From: an uncultured Kiritimatiellota bacterium | GTDB taxonomy: Bacteria; Verrucomicrobiota; Kiritimatiellia; RFP12; UBA1067 | DNA: 18,452 bases | Direction of reading: 5' to 3' | Assembly: GCA_934675625.1 (NCBI GenBank) | Contig: CAKURH010000073.1 | Coordinates: 1-18,452 of the forward strand | Part shown: positions 1 to 6,422 of the stretch, piece by piece | Position numbering within the stretch: the first letter of the stretch is position 1 | Layout of the letters: the number at the start of each line of letters is the position of its first letter | Position numbers and translations under genes: made by a program | Notes under the pieces: generated by a model | Seen by the model: only the letters and a program-made list of their open reading frames with translations | What the model was told of the DNA's origin: nothing | The model's database searches: none

Positions 1-11
1 AATAGAAGGTT

Positions 12-173
12 CACTTCAGTCAATAGGGTACGCAACATTTTGAAGATTAGTCAGTCAGCCAACTGGCAAACTCGGGGAGGAGCGAAGGGATCGCCTGTCG
101 CCTCCGTCGTTCTCGCTTGCGGACGCGCATTCCGCCGAGGGGAATGTCTTGTCACGTTCGATTGACTGACGTG
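12..173. repeat. Block bounded by 13-bp imperfect inverted repeats
   Basis: CACTTCAGTCAAT at 12-24 is complementary in inverted orientation to ATTGACTGACGTG at 161-173, with 12 of 13 pairs matching. A second partial copy, GTCAGTCA at 50-57, is also complementary to TGACTGAC at 163-170. Between the arms sit several short hairpins. The layout could be a small non-autonomous element with terminal inverted repeats, a structured transcript with a long closing stem, or chance. No target-site duplication is obvious next to the arms, and the left arm is close to the window edge, so the choice cannot be made here. Confidence 0.35.
119..135. repeat. Small hairpin, copy 1 of CGGACGCGYATTC motif
   Basis: GCGGA (119-123) and TCCGC (131-135) form a 5-bp stem with a 7-base loop. 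The core CGGACGCG-C-ATTC recurs as CGGACGCG-T-ATTC in the tail of the window at 18427-18439, again in non-coding DNA and again able to form a short stem. This may be a dispersed intergenic element, but GC-rich composition makes chance likely. Confidence 0.25.
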
Positions 174-255
174 TGGCGACAGGTGCGACTCCCGGAGCGA
201 CGGGTCGCGCGATCTGTCGGGCCGACGGGCCGTGATGCGTCGGATGCGCCGACTG

Positions 256-292
256 TTCCGCAGGGAGGGTCAAATTTGCTATAATACGGGCA
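256..292 (+). promoter_or_regulatory. Extended -10 promoter for cpaB operon
   Basis: TATAAT at 280-285 is a perfect -10 hexamer, preceded by TG at 277-278 with one base between, giving the extended -10 form TGCTATAAT. A weak -35 candidate TCCGCA lies at 257-262 with a 17-bp spacer. The segment closely resembles the promoter upstream of gatC: the two share CAGGG just after the -35 position and TTTGNTATANTAC at the -10. Transcription would be expected to begin about 7 bases after the hexamer, at or next to the cpaB ATG (292), which suggests a leaderless message. Confidence 0.75.
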
Positions 293-1098
293 TGAAGCGA
301 AAGATCGTACTCGTCATCAGCCTTGTCGCCGGCGTCTTGGCCGCCGTGCTGACGCGCGTCTACCTGTCGGCGAAGGACGCTGAGGTGCAGGATCTCAAGA
401 ACGCGATCAACAGCAGGTACGGCACGCTGGACGTCCTGTGCTTCAAGAAGGAGGTGCCGTCCGGCACGGTGCTCGCGAAGAGCGACCTCGGCCTCAAGAC
501 CGTGCCGGCGATCGGCATGCGCGGGCAGGCGCTGGAGCTCGAAAGCCTCGGCGAGGTGCTGGGACGCAAGACGCTCCTCGGCCACAAGGCGGGTGATGTC
601 CTCTTCTGGGCCGACATCGAGGGCGGCAACCCGACGGCGACGGGGCTTTCGGCGGACATCAAGCGGACGATGCGCGCGGTGTCGATCAACTGCTCGGGCG
701 CGGCGAGCGTCTCGTCGATGGTGAAGCCGAACGACCACGTGGACGTGATTGGCACGTTCGACTTCGACCGGGGCGACGCGCGCAAGAAGAACTTCGTCAC
801 CTGCACGATCCTCCAGAACGTGCTCGTGCTCGCGACCGGCTCGCGGACGGCGAAGACGCGCGCGAAGGACCTCGGCCTGTCGTCCGGCTACTCGACCGTC
901 ACGCTGGAGGTCACGCCGCGCGAGGCGGAGATGCTCGCGTTCGCCGAGCAGATGAAGGGGCGGCTCGTCCTCTCGCTGCGCAACCGCAACGACACGTCGT
1001 TCGAGAAGGAGCTGCCGAAGGTCGACTTCGAGAAGATCCAGGGCGAGATCGAGGAGCTGAACCTCAAGCGCCAGAGCCAGAAGCTGACCAACCGCTGA
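292..1098 (+). CDS. cpaB: CpaB/RcpC family Flp pilus assembly protein
   Basis: This 268-residue protein resembles CpaB (RcpC), a periplasmic, inner-membrane-anchored component of Flp/Tad-type pili and related secretion machines, thought to act with the CpaC secretin. Residues 5-25 form one hydrophobic anchor behind a KRK start. A SAF domain follows at about 45-108 (CFKKEVPSGTVLAKSDL is the typical opening). A second CpaB/RcpC domain runs from about 125 to 220, with the characteristic MRAVSINCSG and KPNDHVDVIG segments. The C-terminal 40 residues are charged and probably helical. I chose the ATG at 292: the frame is open from 232, but the upstream part is arginine-rich and unlike a leader. No Shine-Dalgarno sequence sits at a usable distance; GGAGGG at 264-269 is too far upstream. 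cpaF follows after 16 bp, so the two are surely co-transcribed. No cpaC, cpaE, tadB/C or pilin gene is in the window. Confidence 0.88.
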   Translation: MKRKIVLVISLVAGVLAAVLTRVYLSAKDAEVQDLKNAINSRYGTLDVLCFKKEVPSGTVLAKSDLGLKTVPAIGMRGQALELESLGEVLGRKTLLGHKAGDVLFWADIEGGNPTATGLSADIKRTMRAVSINCSGAASVSSMVKPNDHVDVIGTFDFDRGDARKKNFVTCTILQNVLVLATGSRTAKTRAKDLGLSSGYSTVTLEVTPREAEMLAFAEQMKGRLVLSLRNRNDTSFEKELPKVDFEKIQGEIEELNLKRQSQKLTNR

Positions 1099-1114
1099 CG
1101 AGGAGGACGACGAC

Positions 1115-2842
1115 ATGGTTCTGACGACGCTCATCGACGGCGTGCGCGAGACGCGGGAACTGACGGACGGCGCCTATCTCATCGGGCGCGGCGAGAGCTG
1201 CCGCATCCGCTTCGCGTCGCCTGACGTGAGCGAGCGGCACGCGATCCTGACCGTGCGCGGCGGGCGGGCGCTGATCGAAGACCTGCACAGCGCGAACGGC
1301 ACGTTCGTCAACGGCGTCGCGATTGACCGCGCCGAGGCGCTCGACGGCGGCAAGGTCGTGCAGGTCGGCAGCGGCATGCTGCGCGTGAGCGAAGAGCCGG
1401 CGGCTGAAGCCGCTGATGGCGAGGGGGGCGGTCGAAGCGAATCAGACGCCGTTGGTTTCGATGACGCGGCGCGCGAGCCGTCGGCTGTTCGTCCTGAATT
1501 TGCTTCGGGCGCGAGCCCCGAAGCCGCCGAGCCGCCGTCCGCGCCGGTCGACGACCCGATGCGCGCGCTGCGGCGCAGCGTGCAGAAGCAGATCCAGCAC
1601 GAGCTGCTGAAGCGCATGGACATGAAGAAGCTCACCGTCCAGGGCGTGGATCGCGAGGGGCTGGAGGAGAACGCGCGCGCGAAGATCCGCGCCATCATCG
1701 ACGAGGTTGTCGCGAACGGGCGTCTACCGGAGGGCATCGACCCCGTGCGTCTGGAGGATGACGTCTTCAACGAGGCGATGCGCCTCGGCCCGCTGGAGGA
1801 CCTGCTCGCGGACGACTCGGTTTCGGAGATCATGGTCAACGGCCCCGCGCACGTCTACGTCGAGCGCCACGGCAAGCTGGCGCTCTCGGACTGCCAGTTC
1901 TCGGACGACGCGAGCGTCATGGCCGTCATCGAGCGCATCATTGCGCCGCTTGGCCGCCGCTGCGACGAGTCCCAGCCGTATGTGGACGCGCGCCTGCCGG
2001 ATGGCAGCCGCGTCAACGCGATCATCGCGCCGCTCGCGCTCTCCGGCCCGACGATCACGATCCGCAAGTTCGCGAAGAAGGCCCTGACGCCGGAGGACTT
2101 CATCCGCTTCGGCACGTGGACGCACGACGCGGCGGCGTTCATGCGGCTCTGCGTCACGCTGCGGAAGAACATCATCGTCGCGGGCGGCACGGGTTCGGGC
2201 AAGACGACGCTCCTCAACCTGCTGTCGGGCTTCATTCCGGCGAACGAGCGCATCATCACCGTCGAGGACGCGGCGGAGCTGCGGCTTCAGCAGCCGCACG
2301 TCGTGCGGCTGGAGGCGCGCCCCGCGAACATCGAGGGGAAGGGCGCCGTGCCGATCCGCGACCTCGTGAAGAACTGCCTGCGCATGCGGCCCGACCGCAT
2401 CATCGTCGGCGAATGTCGCGGCGGCGAGGCGCTCGACATGCTCCAGGCGATGAACACGGGCCATGACGGGTCGCTCACGACCGTGCACGCGAACTCGCCG
2501 CGCGACGTCATCTCGCGCCTGGAGACGATGGTGCTCATGAGCGGGATGGAGCTGCCGAGCCGGGCGATTCGCGAGCAGATCGCAAGCGCGGTCGACATCA
2601 TCATCCACGAGTCGCGGATGAGCGACGGCTCGCGCAAGGTGACGGCGATCACGGAGGTGACGGGGCTCGAAGGCAACCAGATCGTCATGCAGGACATCTT
2701 CGCGTTCCGCCAGACGGGCGTCGACGCGCACGGGAAGATCCTCGGCGAGATGAAGCCGACGGGCGCGATTCCGACGTGGATTGACCAGCTCAAGAGCCGG
2801 GGGATTCCCATCGACATGAGGATGTTTCAGGAGGAGGTCTAA
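1115..2842 (+). CDS. cpaF: FHA-domain CpaF/TadA-type secretion ATPase
   Basis: This 575-residue protein is a type II/IV secretion-superfamily ATPase of the CpaF (TadA) branch, which powers Flp/Tad pilus assembly or secretion from the cytoplasmic face of the membrane. An FHA phosphothreonine-binding domain occupies residues 1-95, with the conserved GR (24-25), SERH (39-42) and NGTFVNG (61-67). An acidic, Ala/Glu/Pro-rich linker follows (about 95-150), then the CpaF N-terminal region, including SVSEIMVNGP. The ATPase core has Walker A GGTGSGKTT (357-365), a Walker B-like RIIVGECRGGEAL from 428, and the family segments TGHDGSLTTVHANSP and SAVDIIIHESR. The start is well supported by AGGAGG at 1101-1106. 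FHA fusions to this ATPase class occur in other phyla; they suggest recruitment to, or control by, Ser/Thr-phosphorylated partners. No kinase gene is present here. The stop codon directly follows the ribosome-binding site of the next gene. Confidence 0.93.
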   Translation: MVLTTLIDGVRETRELTDGAYLIGRGESCRIRFASPDVSERHAILTVRGGRALIEDLHSANGTFVNGVAIDRAEALDGGKVVQVGSGMLRVSEEPAAEAADGEGGGRSESDAVGFDDAAREPSAVRPEFASGASPEAAEPPSAPVDDPMRALRRSVQKQIQHELLKRMDMKKLTVQGVDREGLEENARAKIRAIIDEVVANGRLPEGIDPVRLEDDVFNEAMRLGPLEDLLADDSVSEIMVNGPAHVYVERHGKLALSDCQFSDDASVMAVIERIIAPLGRRCDESQPYVDARLPDGSRVNAIIAPLALSGPTITIRKFAKKALTPEDFIRFGTWTHDAAAFMRLCVTLRKNIIVAGGTGSGKTTLLNLLSGFIPANERIITVEDAAELRLQQPHVVRLEARPANIEGKGAVPIRDLVKNCLRMRPDRIIVGECRGGEALDMLQAMNTGHDGSLTTVHANSPRDVISRLETMVLMSGMELPSRAIREQIASAVDIIIHESRMSDGSRKVTAITEVTGLEGNQIVMQDIFAFRQTGVDAHGKILGEMKPTGAIPTWIDQLKSRGIPIDMRMFQEEV

Positions 2843-2847
2843 CGACC

Positions 2848-3318
2848 ATGCAAGAGCAGAAATACGTCTATGTGATTGACAGTCTGGCGAACATCGGAAA
2901 ATACGCGAACCTCAGCGCGAACTTCGCGACGGCGGCGGCCTTTCTCGCGAAGGGCGACTTCGCGTCGCTCAAGCCGGGTCGGAACGAGATCGACGGCGAG
3001 AACGTCTTCGTCAACTGCGATGCGCCGACCTACGTGTTGCTGGCGGATCGCACGCCGGAGGTCCATCATCGCTACTTCGACATTCACGTGCCGCTCACGG
3101 ACGACGAGAAGATCGGGCTCGCGGCGTTCAACGTGCTTGCGAAGGGCTCGTTCGACGCGGCGAAGGACGGCGGGTTCTACGAGCAGGACGTCGACTGGCA
3201 CGTCGTCCGCAAAGGCGAATTCTGCATCACGTGGCCGATCACGTGTGCGCACGCGCCAGCCGTGACGACGGACGTCGTGAAGCCGGCGCGCAAGCTGATC
3301 GTCAAGGTGAGGGCGTAA
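2848..3318 (+). CDS. YhcH/YjgK/YiaL family protein
   Basis: This 156-residue protein matches the YhcH/YjgK/YiaL (DUF386) family of small cupin-like metal-binding proteins. The best studied members are linked to sugar metabolism: E. coli YhcH sits in the sialic acid operon, and TabA affects biofilm. Family features seen are the EVHHRYFDIH segment (71-80), equivalent to E-x-H-x-x-Y-x-D-I, the WPITCAHAP segment (129-137), equivalent to FMPGEPHxP, and the closing KPARKLIVKVRA. E71, H73 and H135 are the likely metal ligands. The ribosome-binding site GAGGAGGT (2831-2838) overlaps the last codons of cpaF, so translation of the two genes is probably coupled. Downstream is rpe, one base after the stop. 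No sialic acid genes are nearby; a role in sugar epimer or anomer metabolism alongside rpe is possible but is inference. The substrate cannot be named. Confidence 0.85.
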   Translation: MQEQKYVYVIDSLANIGKYANLSANFATAAAFLAKGDFASLKPGRNEIDGENVFVNCDAPTYVLLADRTPEVHHRYFDIHVPLTDDEKIGLAAFNVLAKGSFDAAKDGGFYEQDVDWHVVRKGEFCITWPITCAHAPAVTTDVVKPARKLIVKVRA

Positions 3319-3319
3319 G

Positions 3320-3967
3320 ATGAAGATTCAGGTTCTTCCGTCGTTCCTCGCGGCCGATCTCGGACATCTCGCGGACGAGCTGCGGTGTGCCGAGGCGTCC
3401 GGCGCGGACGCGATCCATCTCGACATCATGGATCCGACGTTTGTGCCGAACATGAGCTTTGGGCCGTCCATCGTCGACTTCTGCCGTCGGACGTGTCCGA
3501 ACTTCTACCGCAACGTTCACCTGATGATGAACCGTCCCGACCTCTACTTGGAGGCGTTCGCGCAGGCGGGCGCGCAGACGATTCAGATTCATGTCGAGGC
3601 GGACTGCGACCTGCACACGGAACTGCGGCGCATCCGCACGATAGGCCTCAAGAACGCGATTGTCCTCAACCCCGAAACGCCCGTCGCGCGGCTGGAGCCG
3701 TATCTCGGCGATGTGGACGAAATCCTCGTCATGACGGTGCATCCTGGCTTCGGCGGACAGAAATTCATTGATGATTGCCTGCCCAAGCTCACGTACCTGC
3801 GGGCGCGTCTGCCGAACGTCGACCTGATGGTCGATGGCGGCGTGGACGCCGAGACGGCCGTCCGTGCCGCACGCGCTGGCGCCAACCAGTTCGTCGCCGG
3901 CTCCTATCTCTTCAAGCAGGCGGACATGAAGGCCGCTGTCGAGAACCTGCGGGAGCGTCTCAAATGA
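3320..3967 (+). CDS. rpe: Ribulose-phosphate 3-epimerase
   Basis: This 215-residue TIM-barrel enzyme interconverts ribulose 5-phosphate and xylulose 5-phosphate in the cytosolic pentose phosphate pathway. All expected elements are present: PSFLAADL near the N-terminus (S8), the metal ligands H33 and D35 in IHLDIMD, H67 in NVHLMM, the phosphate-loop segment HPGFGGQKF (141-149), catalytic D172 in VDGGVD, and the closing AGANQFVAGS. Length is normal (the family is usually 215-230). One small deviation is MDP at 37-39 where MDG is usual. The start lies one base after the upstream stop, with GGTGAGGG (3306-3313) as ribosome-binding site. The last codons overlap the start of the CoaC gene (ATGA at 3964-3967). 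Its position in the transcript with a YhcH protein suggests a sugar-phosphate role, but rpe is commonly found in mixed housekeeping operons. Confidence 0.96.
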   Translation: MKIQVLPSFLAADLGHLADELRCAEASGADAIHLDIMDPTFVPNMSFGPSIVDFCRRTCPNFYRNVHLMMNRPDLYLEAFAQAGAQTIQIHVEADCDLHTELRRIRTIGLKNAIVLNPETPVARLEPYLGDVDEILVMTVHPGFGGQKFIDDCLPKLTYLRARLPNVDLMVDGGVDAETAVRAARAGANQFVAGSYLFKQADMKAAVENLRERLK

Positions 3968-4488
3968 ACAGGAAAATTCTTCTGGGTGTCACGGGGTCGA
4001 TTGCCGCGTACAAGGCCGTCGAGCTCGTGCGGCTGTTCGTGAAGAACGGCGATTCGATGCAAGTCGTGATGACGGAGGCCGCGACGAAGTTCGTCACGCC
4101 GCTCACGTTCCAGACGCTCTCGCGCAATCCCGTCTTCGTCGATGCCTTCGCGCCGATCGCCGCGTGGAAGCCGGAGCACGTCTCGCTCGCGGAGGCGGCG
4201 GACGTCGCGCTCGTCGCGCCGGCGACGGCGAACACGCTCGCGAAGATGCGGTGGGGGCTGGCGGACAACCTGCTGACGGAGACGCTGCTCGCAACGCGCG
4301 CGCCGGTCTTCGTCGCGCCGGCGATGAACACGGGCATGTGGGAGGCGGCCGCCACGCAGGAGAACCTCGCCGCGCTCAAGGCGCGCGGCGTCACGGTCAT
4401 CGAGCCGGGCTCCGGCGAACTCGCCTGCGGCGTGACGGGGGCCGGCCGCATGGCCGAGCCGGAACAGATTTTTAAACAGGTCAAGTGA
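3964..4488 (+). CDS. coaC: Phosphopantothenoylcysteine decarboxylase (stand-alone CoaC)
   Basis: This 174-residue flavoprotein decarboxylates 4'-phosphopantothenoylcysteine to 4'-phosphopantetheine in coenzyme A synthesis. It has the N-terminal GVTGSIAAYKA flavin-binding opening (8-18), the catalytic histidine in EHVSLA (H72), the APAMN motif (118-122), and the flexible-flap cysteine in GELACGVTGAGRMA (C155). Together these separate the CoA enzyme from flavin prenyltransferases of the UbiX type. In most bacteria this domain is the N-terminal half of bifunctional CoaBC (about 400 residues). Here the protein stops right after the decarboxylase domain, and the next gene is unrelated, so the synthetase half (CoaB) must be encoded elsewhere. 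The ATG overlaps the rpe stop as ATGA, indicating translational coupling. A 24-bp gap follows before the oxidoreductase gene. Confidence 0.93.
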   Translation: MNRKILLGVTGSIAAYKAVELVRLFVKNGDSMQVVMTEAATKFVTPLTFQTLSRNPVFVDAFAPIAAWKPEHVSLAEAADVALVAPATANTLAKMRWGLADNLLTETLLATRAPVFVAPAMNTGMWEAAATQENLAALKARGVTVIEPGSGELACGVTGAGRMAEPEQIFKQVK

Positions 4489-4512
4489 AACAAAAGGAAG
4501 GACAGACAGGCC

Positions 4513-5955
4513 ATGCAGATCAGCAAGCGTGAATTTCTGAAAAAGCTTGGGCTTCTCGGCGCGGCGGGCGCGACGGGGGCGGTTTTCGGCGACGAATATG
4601 TCGCGACGGCGGCGACGCTGCCGCCGGGTTCCGTGGGCGATCCGGACAACGTCTGGTTCGGCCAGCGCATCTTCCCGATCGGTCACACGGTCGAGGACGG
4701 GCCGAGCTGCTTCCTGAAGGACGGCAAGGTCATGATGCCGGCGCGGGAGATTCCGCGCTTTCACGAGACGGACGTCGTGGTCGTGGGCGGCGGGCCCGCC
4801 GGGTTCGCGGCGGCGATCGCGGCGGCGCGCGCGGGCGCGCAGGTTGCGCTCGTCGAGAAGGACGGCTCCCTCGGCGGCCTCTTCACGAACGGCATGGTGC
4901 TCGTCATGCTCGCGACGTGCCGTCGGGAGGAGAACGCGAAGTGGACGCTCGTCACGCGCGGGCTTTGCGGCGAGTTCATGGATCGTGCGCGCGCGCTGGG
5001 CCCGAAGTCGGCCGACCCTGCGCCGGGACGCGTGAACGACTGGCATGTGCAGCCGCACGTCGACCCCGAGGCGTCGAAGTATCTCATGGACACGATGATT
5101 GCCGAGGCGAAGGTCGAGATGTTCTTCCACGCCTACGGCATCGACGTCATTCAGGACGGCCCGACGGTGCGCGGCATCGTCTTCCACTCGAAGCAGGGGC
5201 CGCAGGCGATTCTCGCCAAGCAGGTCGTGGACGCGACGGGCGATGCGGACATGGCGTTTGCCGCCGGTGCGGACTACCGCCAGGTCACGCATGGCATCGG
5301 CTTCATCACGCGGTTCGCGAACATCGACCGCATCACGGCGAAGCAGCGTCCGGAGAACCCCGGCATCGGCCTCGACGGCAAGCCGAAGTGGTGGCCGCTC
5401 GCGGGTTCCGGCAACCGCTTCAACCCCTCGACGACATGGACGGGGTGGCTCGGCCCGAAAGGCGACGGCCTCTCGGTGCGCGACGTCTCGAAGGCGGAAG
5501 TCCTGCACCGCAAGTATTGGTGGGAACACTGCGTCGAGATGCAGAAGACGCCGGGCTGGGAGGACGTCTACATCGCGAACACGTGTTCGCAGATCGGGCC
5601 GCGCGCGACGCGCCTCGTCGAGACTGGGTTCGTGACGACGCGCGCCTCCGTGCGCGCGGGGACGGACTACGCCGATCCGATCGGCTGGTTCGGGCAGGAC
5701 GGCAAGCACGCCGCGATGCCGGTCTGCTACCGCCAGCTCGTGCCGACGCGCGGCGAGAACATCCTCTGCGCGGGGCGCATGCTCGGCGCGCCGGACACGG
5801 TGGACACGTTCCGGCTCATCTGCCCCTGCTTCGTGACGGGTCAGGCGGCGGGCGTCGCGGCGGCGCTGGCGGCGAAGAAGGGCGTTGCGCCGCGTGCACT
5901 CGCCTACGCCGACTTGAAGCGCGAACTCGAAAACCAGAAGGTCTACCTCGGATGA
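4513..5955 (+). CDS. FAD-dependent oxidoreductase with Tat-like leader
   Basis: This 480-residue protein belongs to the broad FAD-dependent oxidoreductase family (pfam12831-like). A Rossmann dinucleotide-binding motif appears at residues 87-118: DVVVVGGGPAGFAAAIAAAR, then the acidic residue of VEKDGSLGG (E115). The C-terminal FAD-contact segment is GRMLGAPDTVDTFRLICPCF followed by TGQAAGVAAALA. Residues 1-37 look like a Tat-type leader (SKREFLKKLGLLGAAGA), but the twin arginine is KR rather than RR; a possible cleavage lies in the VATAAT stretch. Many relatives in PVC and Bacteroidota genomes are exported and have unknown substrates. AAGGAAGGA at 4494-4502 serves as ribosome-binding site. The stop overlaps the ispF start (ATGA at 5952-5955). 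Flanking genes are cytosolic biosynthetic enzymes, so context gives no clue to the substrate. The family assignment is firm, the substrate unknown and export uncertain. Confidence 0.87.
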   Translation: MQISKREFLKKLGLLGAAGATGAVFGDEYVATAATLPPGSVGDPDNVWFGQRIFPIGHTVEDGPSCFLKDGKVMMPAREIPRFHETDVVVVGGGPAGFAAAIAAARAGAQVALVEKDGSLGGLFTNGMVLVMLATCRREENAKWTLVTRGLCGEFMDRARALGPKSADPAPGRVNDWHVQPHVDPEASKYLMDTMIAEAKVEMFFHAYGIDVIQDGPTVRGIVFHSKQGPQAILAKQVVDATGDADMAFAAGADYRQVTHGIGFITRFANIDRITAKQRPENPGIGLDGKPKWWPLAGSGNRFNPSTTWTGWLGPKGDGLSVRDVSKAEVLHRKYWWEHCVEMQKTPGWEDVYIANTCSQIGPRATRLVETGFVTTRASVRAGTDYADPIGWFGQDGKHAAMPVCYRQLVPTRGENILCAGRMLGAPDTVDTFRLICPCFVTGQAAGVAAALAAKKGVAPRALAYADLKRELENQKVYLG

Positions 5956-6422
5956 GAATCGGCTTCGGCTACGATTCGCATCGCTTCGCGGAAGGGCGGC
6001 GGTTCGTCCTCGGCGGCGTCGAGTTTCCCGGCGAGACGGGTCTGGCGGGGCACAGCGATGCGGATGTCCTCGTGCACGCGATCATTGACGCGCTGCTCGG
6101 CGCGGCGGCGCTTGGCGACATCGGCTCGCACTTCCCCGACACGGACGCGCGCTGGAAGGACGCCGACTCGACGGCCTTGCTCGCGACGGTCGTGAAGGAG
6201 ATTCGCGGCGCGGGCTACAAGATTGGGAACATCGATGCGACCGTCATCTGCGAACGCCCGAAGCTGCGCCCGGTCGTCGACTTGATGCGCGCGCGTCTCG
6301 CGGCGGTGATGAACGTCGGCACGGGCCGCATTTCCATCAAGGGCAAGACGAACGAGAGACTCGACGACGTCGGCGCCGGTCTCGGCATTGAAGTCCATGC
6401 CGTCTGCCTGCTGGAGGAATGA
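5952..6422 (+). CDS. ispF: 2-C-methyl-D-erythritol 2,4-cyclodiphosphate synthase
   Basis: This 156-residue enzyme of the MEP isoprenoid pathway forms 2-C-methyl-D-erythritol 2,4-cyclodiphosphate with release of CMP. Metal ligands D8, H10 and H42 fall at exactly the E. coli positions. The opening RIGFGYDSHRF, the GHSDADVLVHAIIDALLGA block (33-51), GDIGSHFPDTD and IKGKTNERLDDVGAGLGIE are all typical; the usual ATTxE is KTNE here, with the key glutamate kept. The frame is open well upstream, antiparallel in meaning to the oxidoreductase gene, but only the ATG at 5952 gives the family N-terminus. That ATG overlaps the preceding stop. Its own stop overlaps the vsr start. The usual neighbour ispD is absent. 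Length matches the family (about 155-160). Confidence 0.97.
   Translation: MRIGFGYDSHRFAEGRRFVLGGVEFPGETGLAGHSDADVLVHAIIDALLGAAALGDIGSHFPDTDARWKDADSTALLATVVKEIRGAGYKIGNIDATVICERPKLRPVVDLMRARLAAVMNVGTGRISIKGKTNERLDDVGAGLGIEVHAVCLLEE

Larger units (their letters stand above)
1..291. other. Intergenic/leader region without a gene
   Basis: I see no credible protein or recognisable RNA gene here. The first 60 bases are noticeably richer in A and T than the rest of the window. The stretch holds an inverted-repeat pair (12-24 with 161-173), several small stem-loops (GCC/GGC around 58-67, GCGA/TCGC at 82-94, GGAGG/CCTCC at 76-105, GCGGA/TCCGC at 119-135, GCGAC/GTCGC at 197-208) and, at its right end, an extended -10 promoter for cpaB. 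An open frame runs on from 232 into cpaB, but it is arginine-rich and lacks a ribosome-binding site, so it is not taken as coding. A reverse-strand open frame crosses the region too, but it is antisense to cpaB and resembles no protein family. Confidence 0.6.

Noticed and set aside
232..291. Upstream ATG at 232 as the cpaB start
   Set aside because: It adds an arginine-rich 20-residue stretch ahead of a normal CpaB anchor and would place the start upstream of the strong -10 hexamer at 280-285.
3904..5709. Reverse-strand open frame of about 600 codons
   Set aside because: Antisense to rpe, coaC and the FAD oxidoreductase; arginine-rich composition typical of shadow frames in GC-rich DNA.
4917..5951. 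In-frame upstream extension of ispF across the oxidoreductase gene
   Set aside because: The extension is a shadow of the oxidoreductase gene; the enzyme's conserved N-terminus starts precisely at the ATG at 5952.
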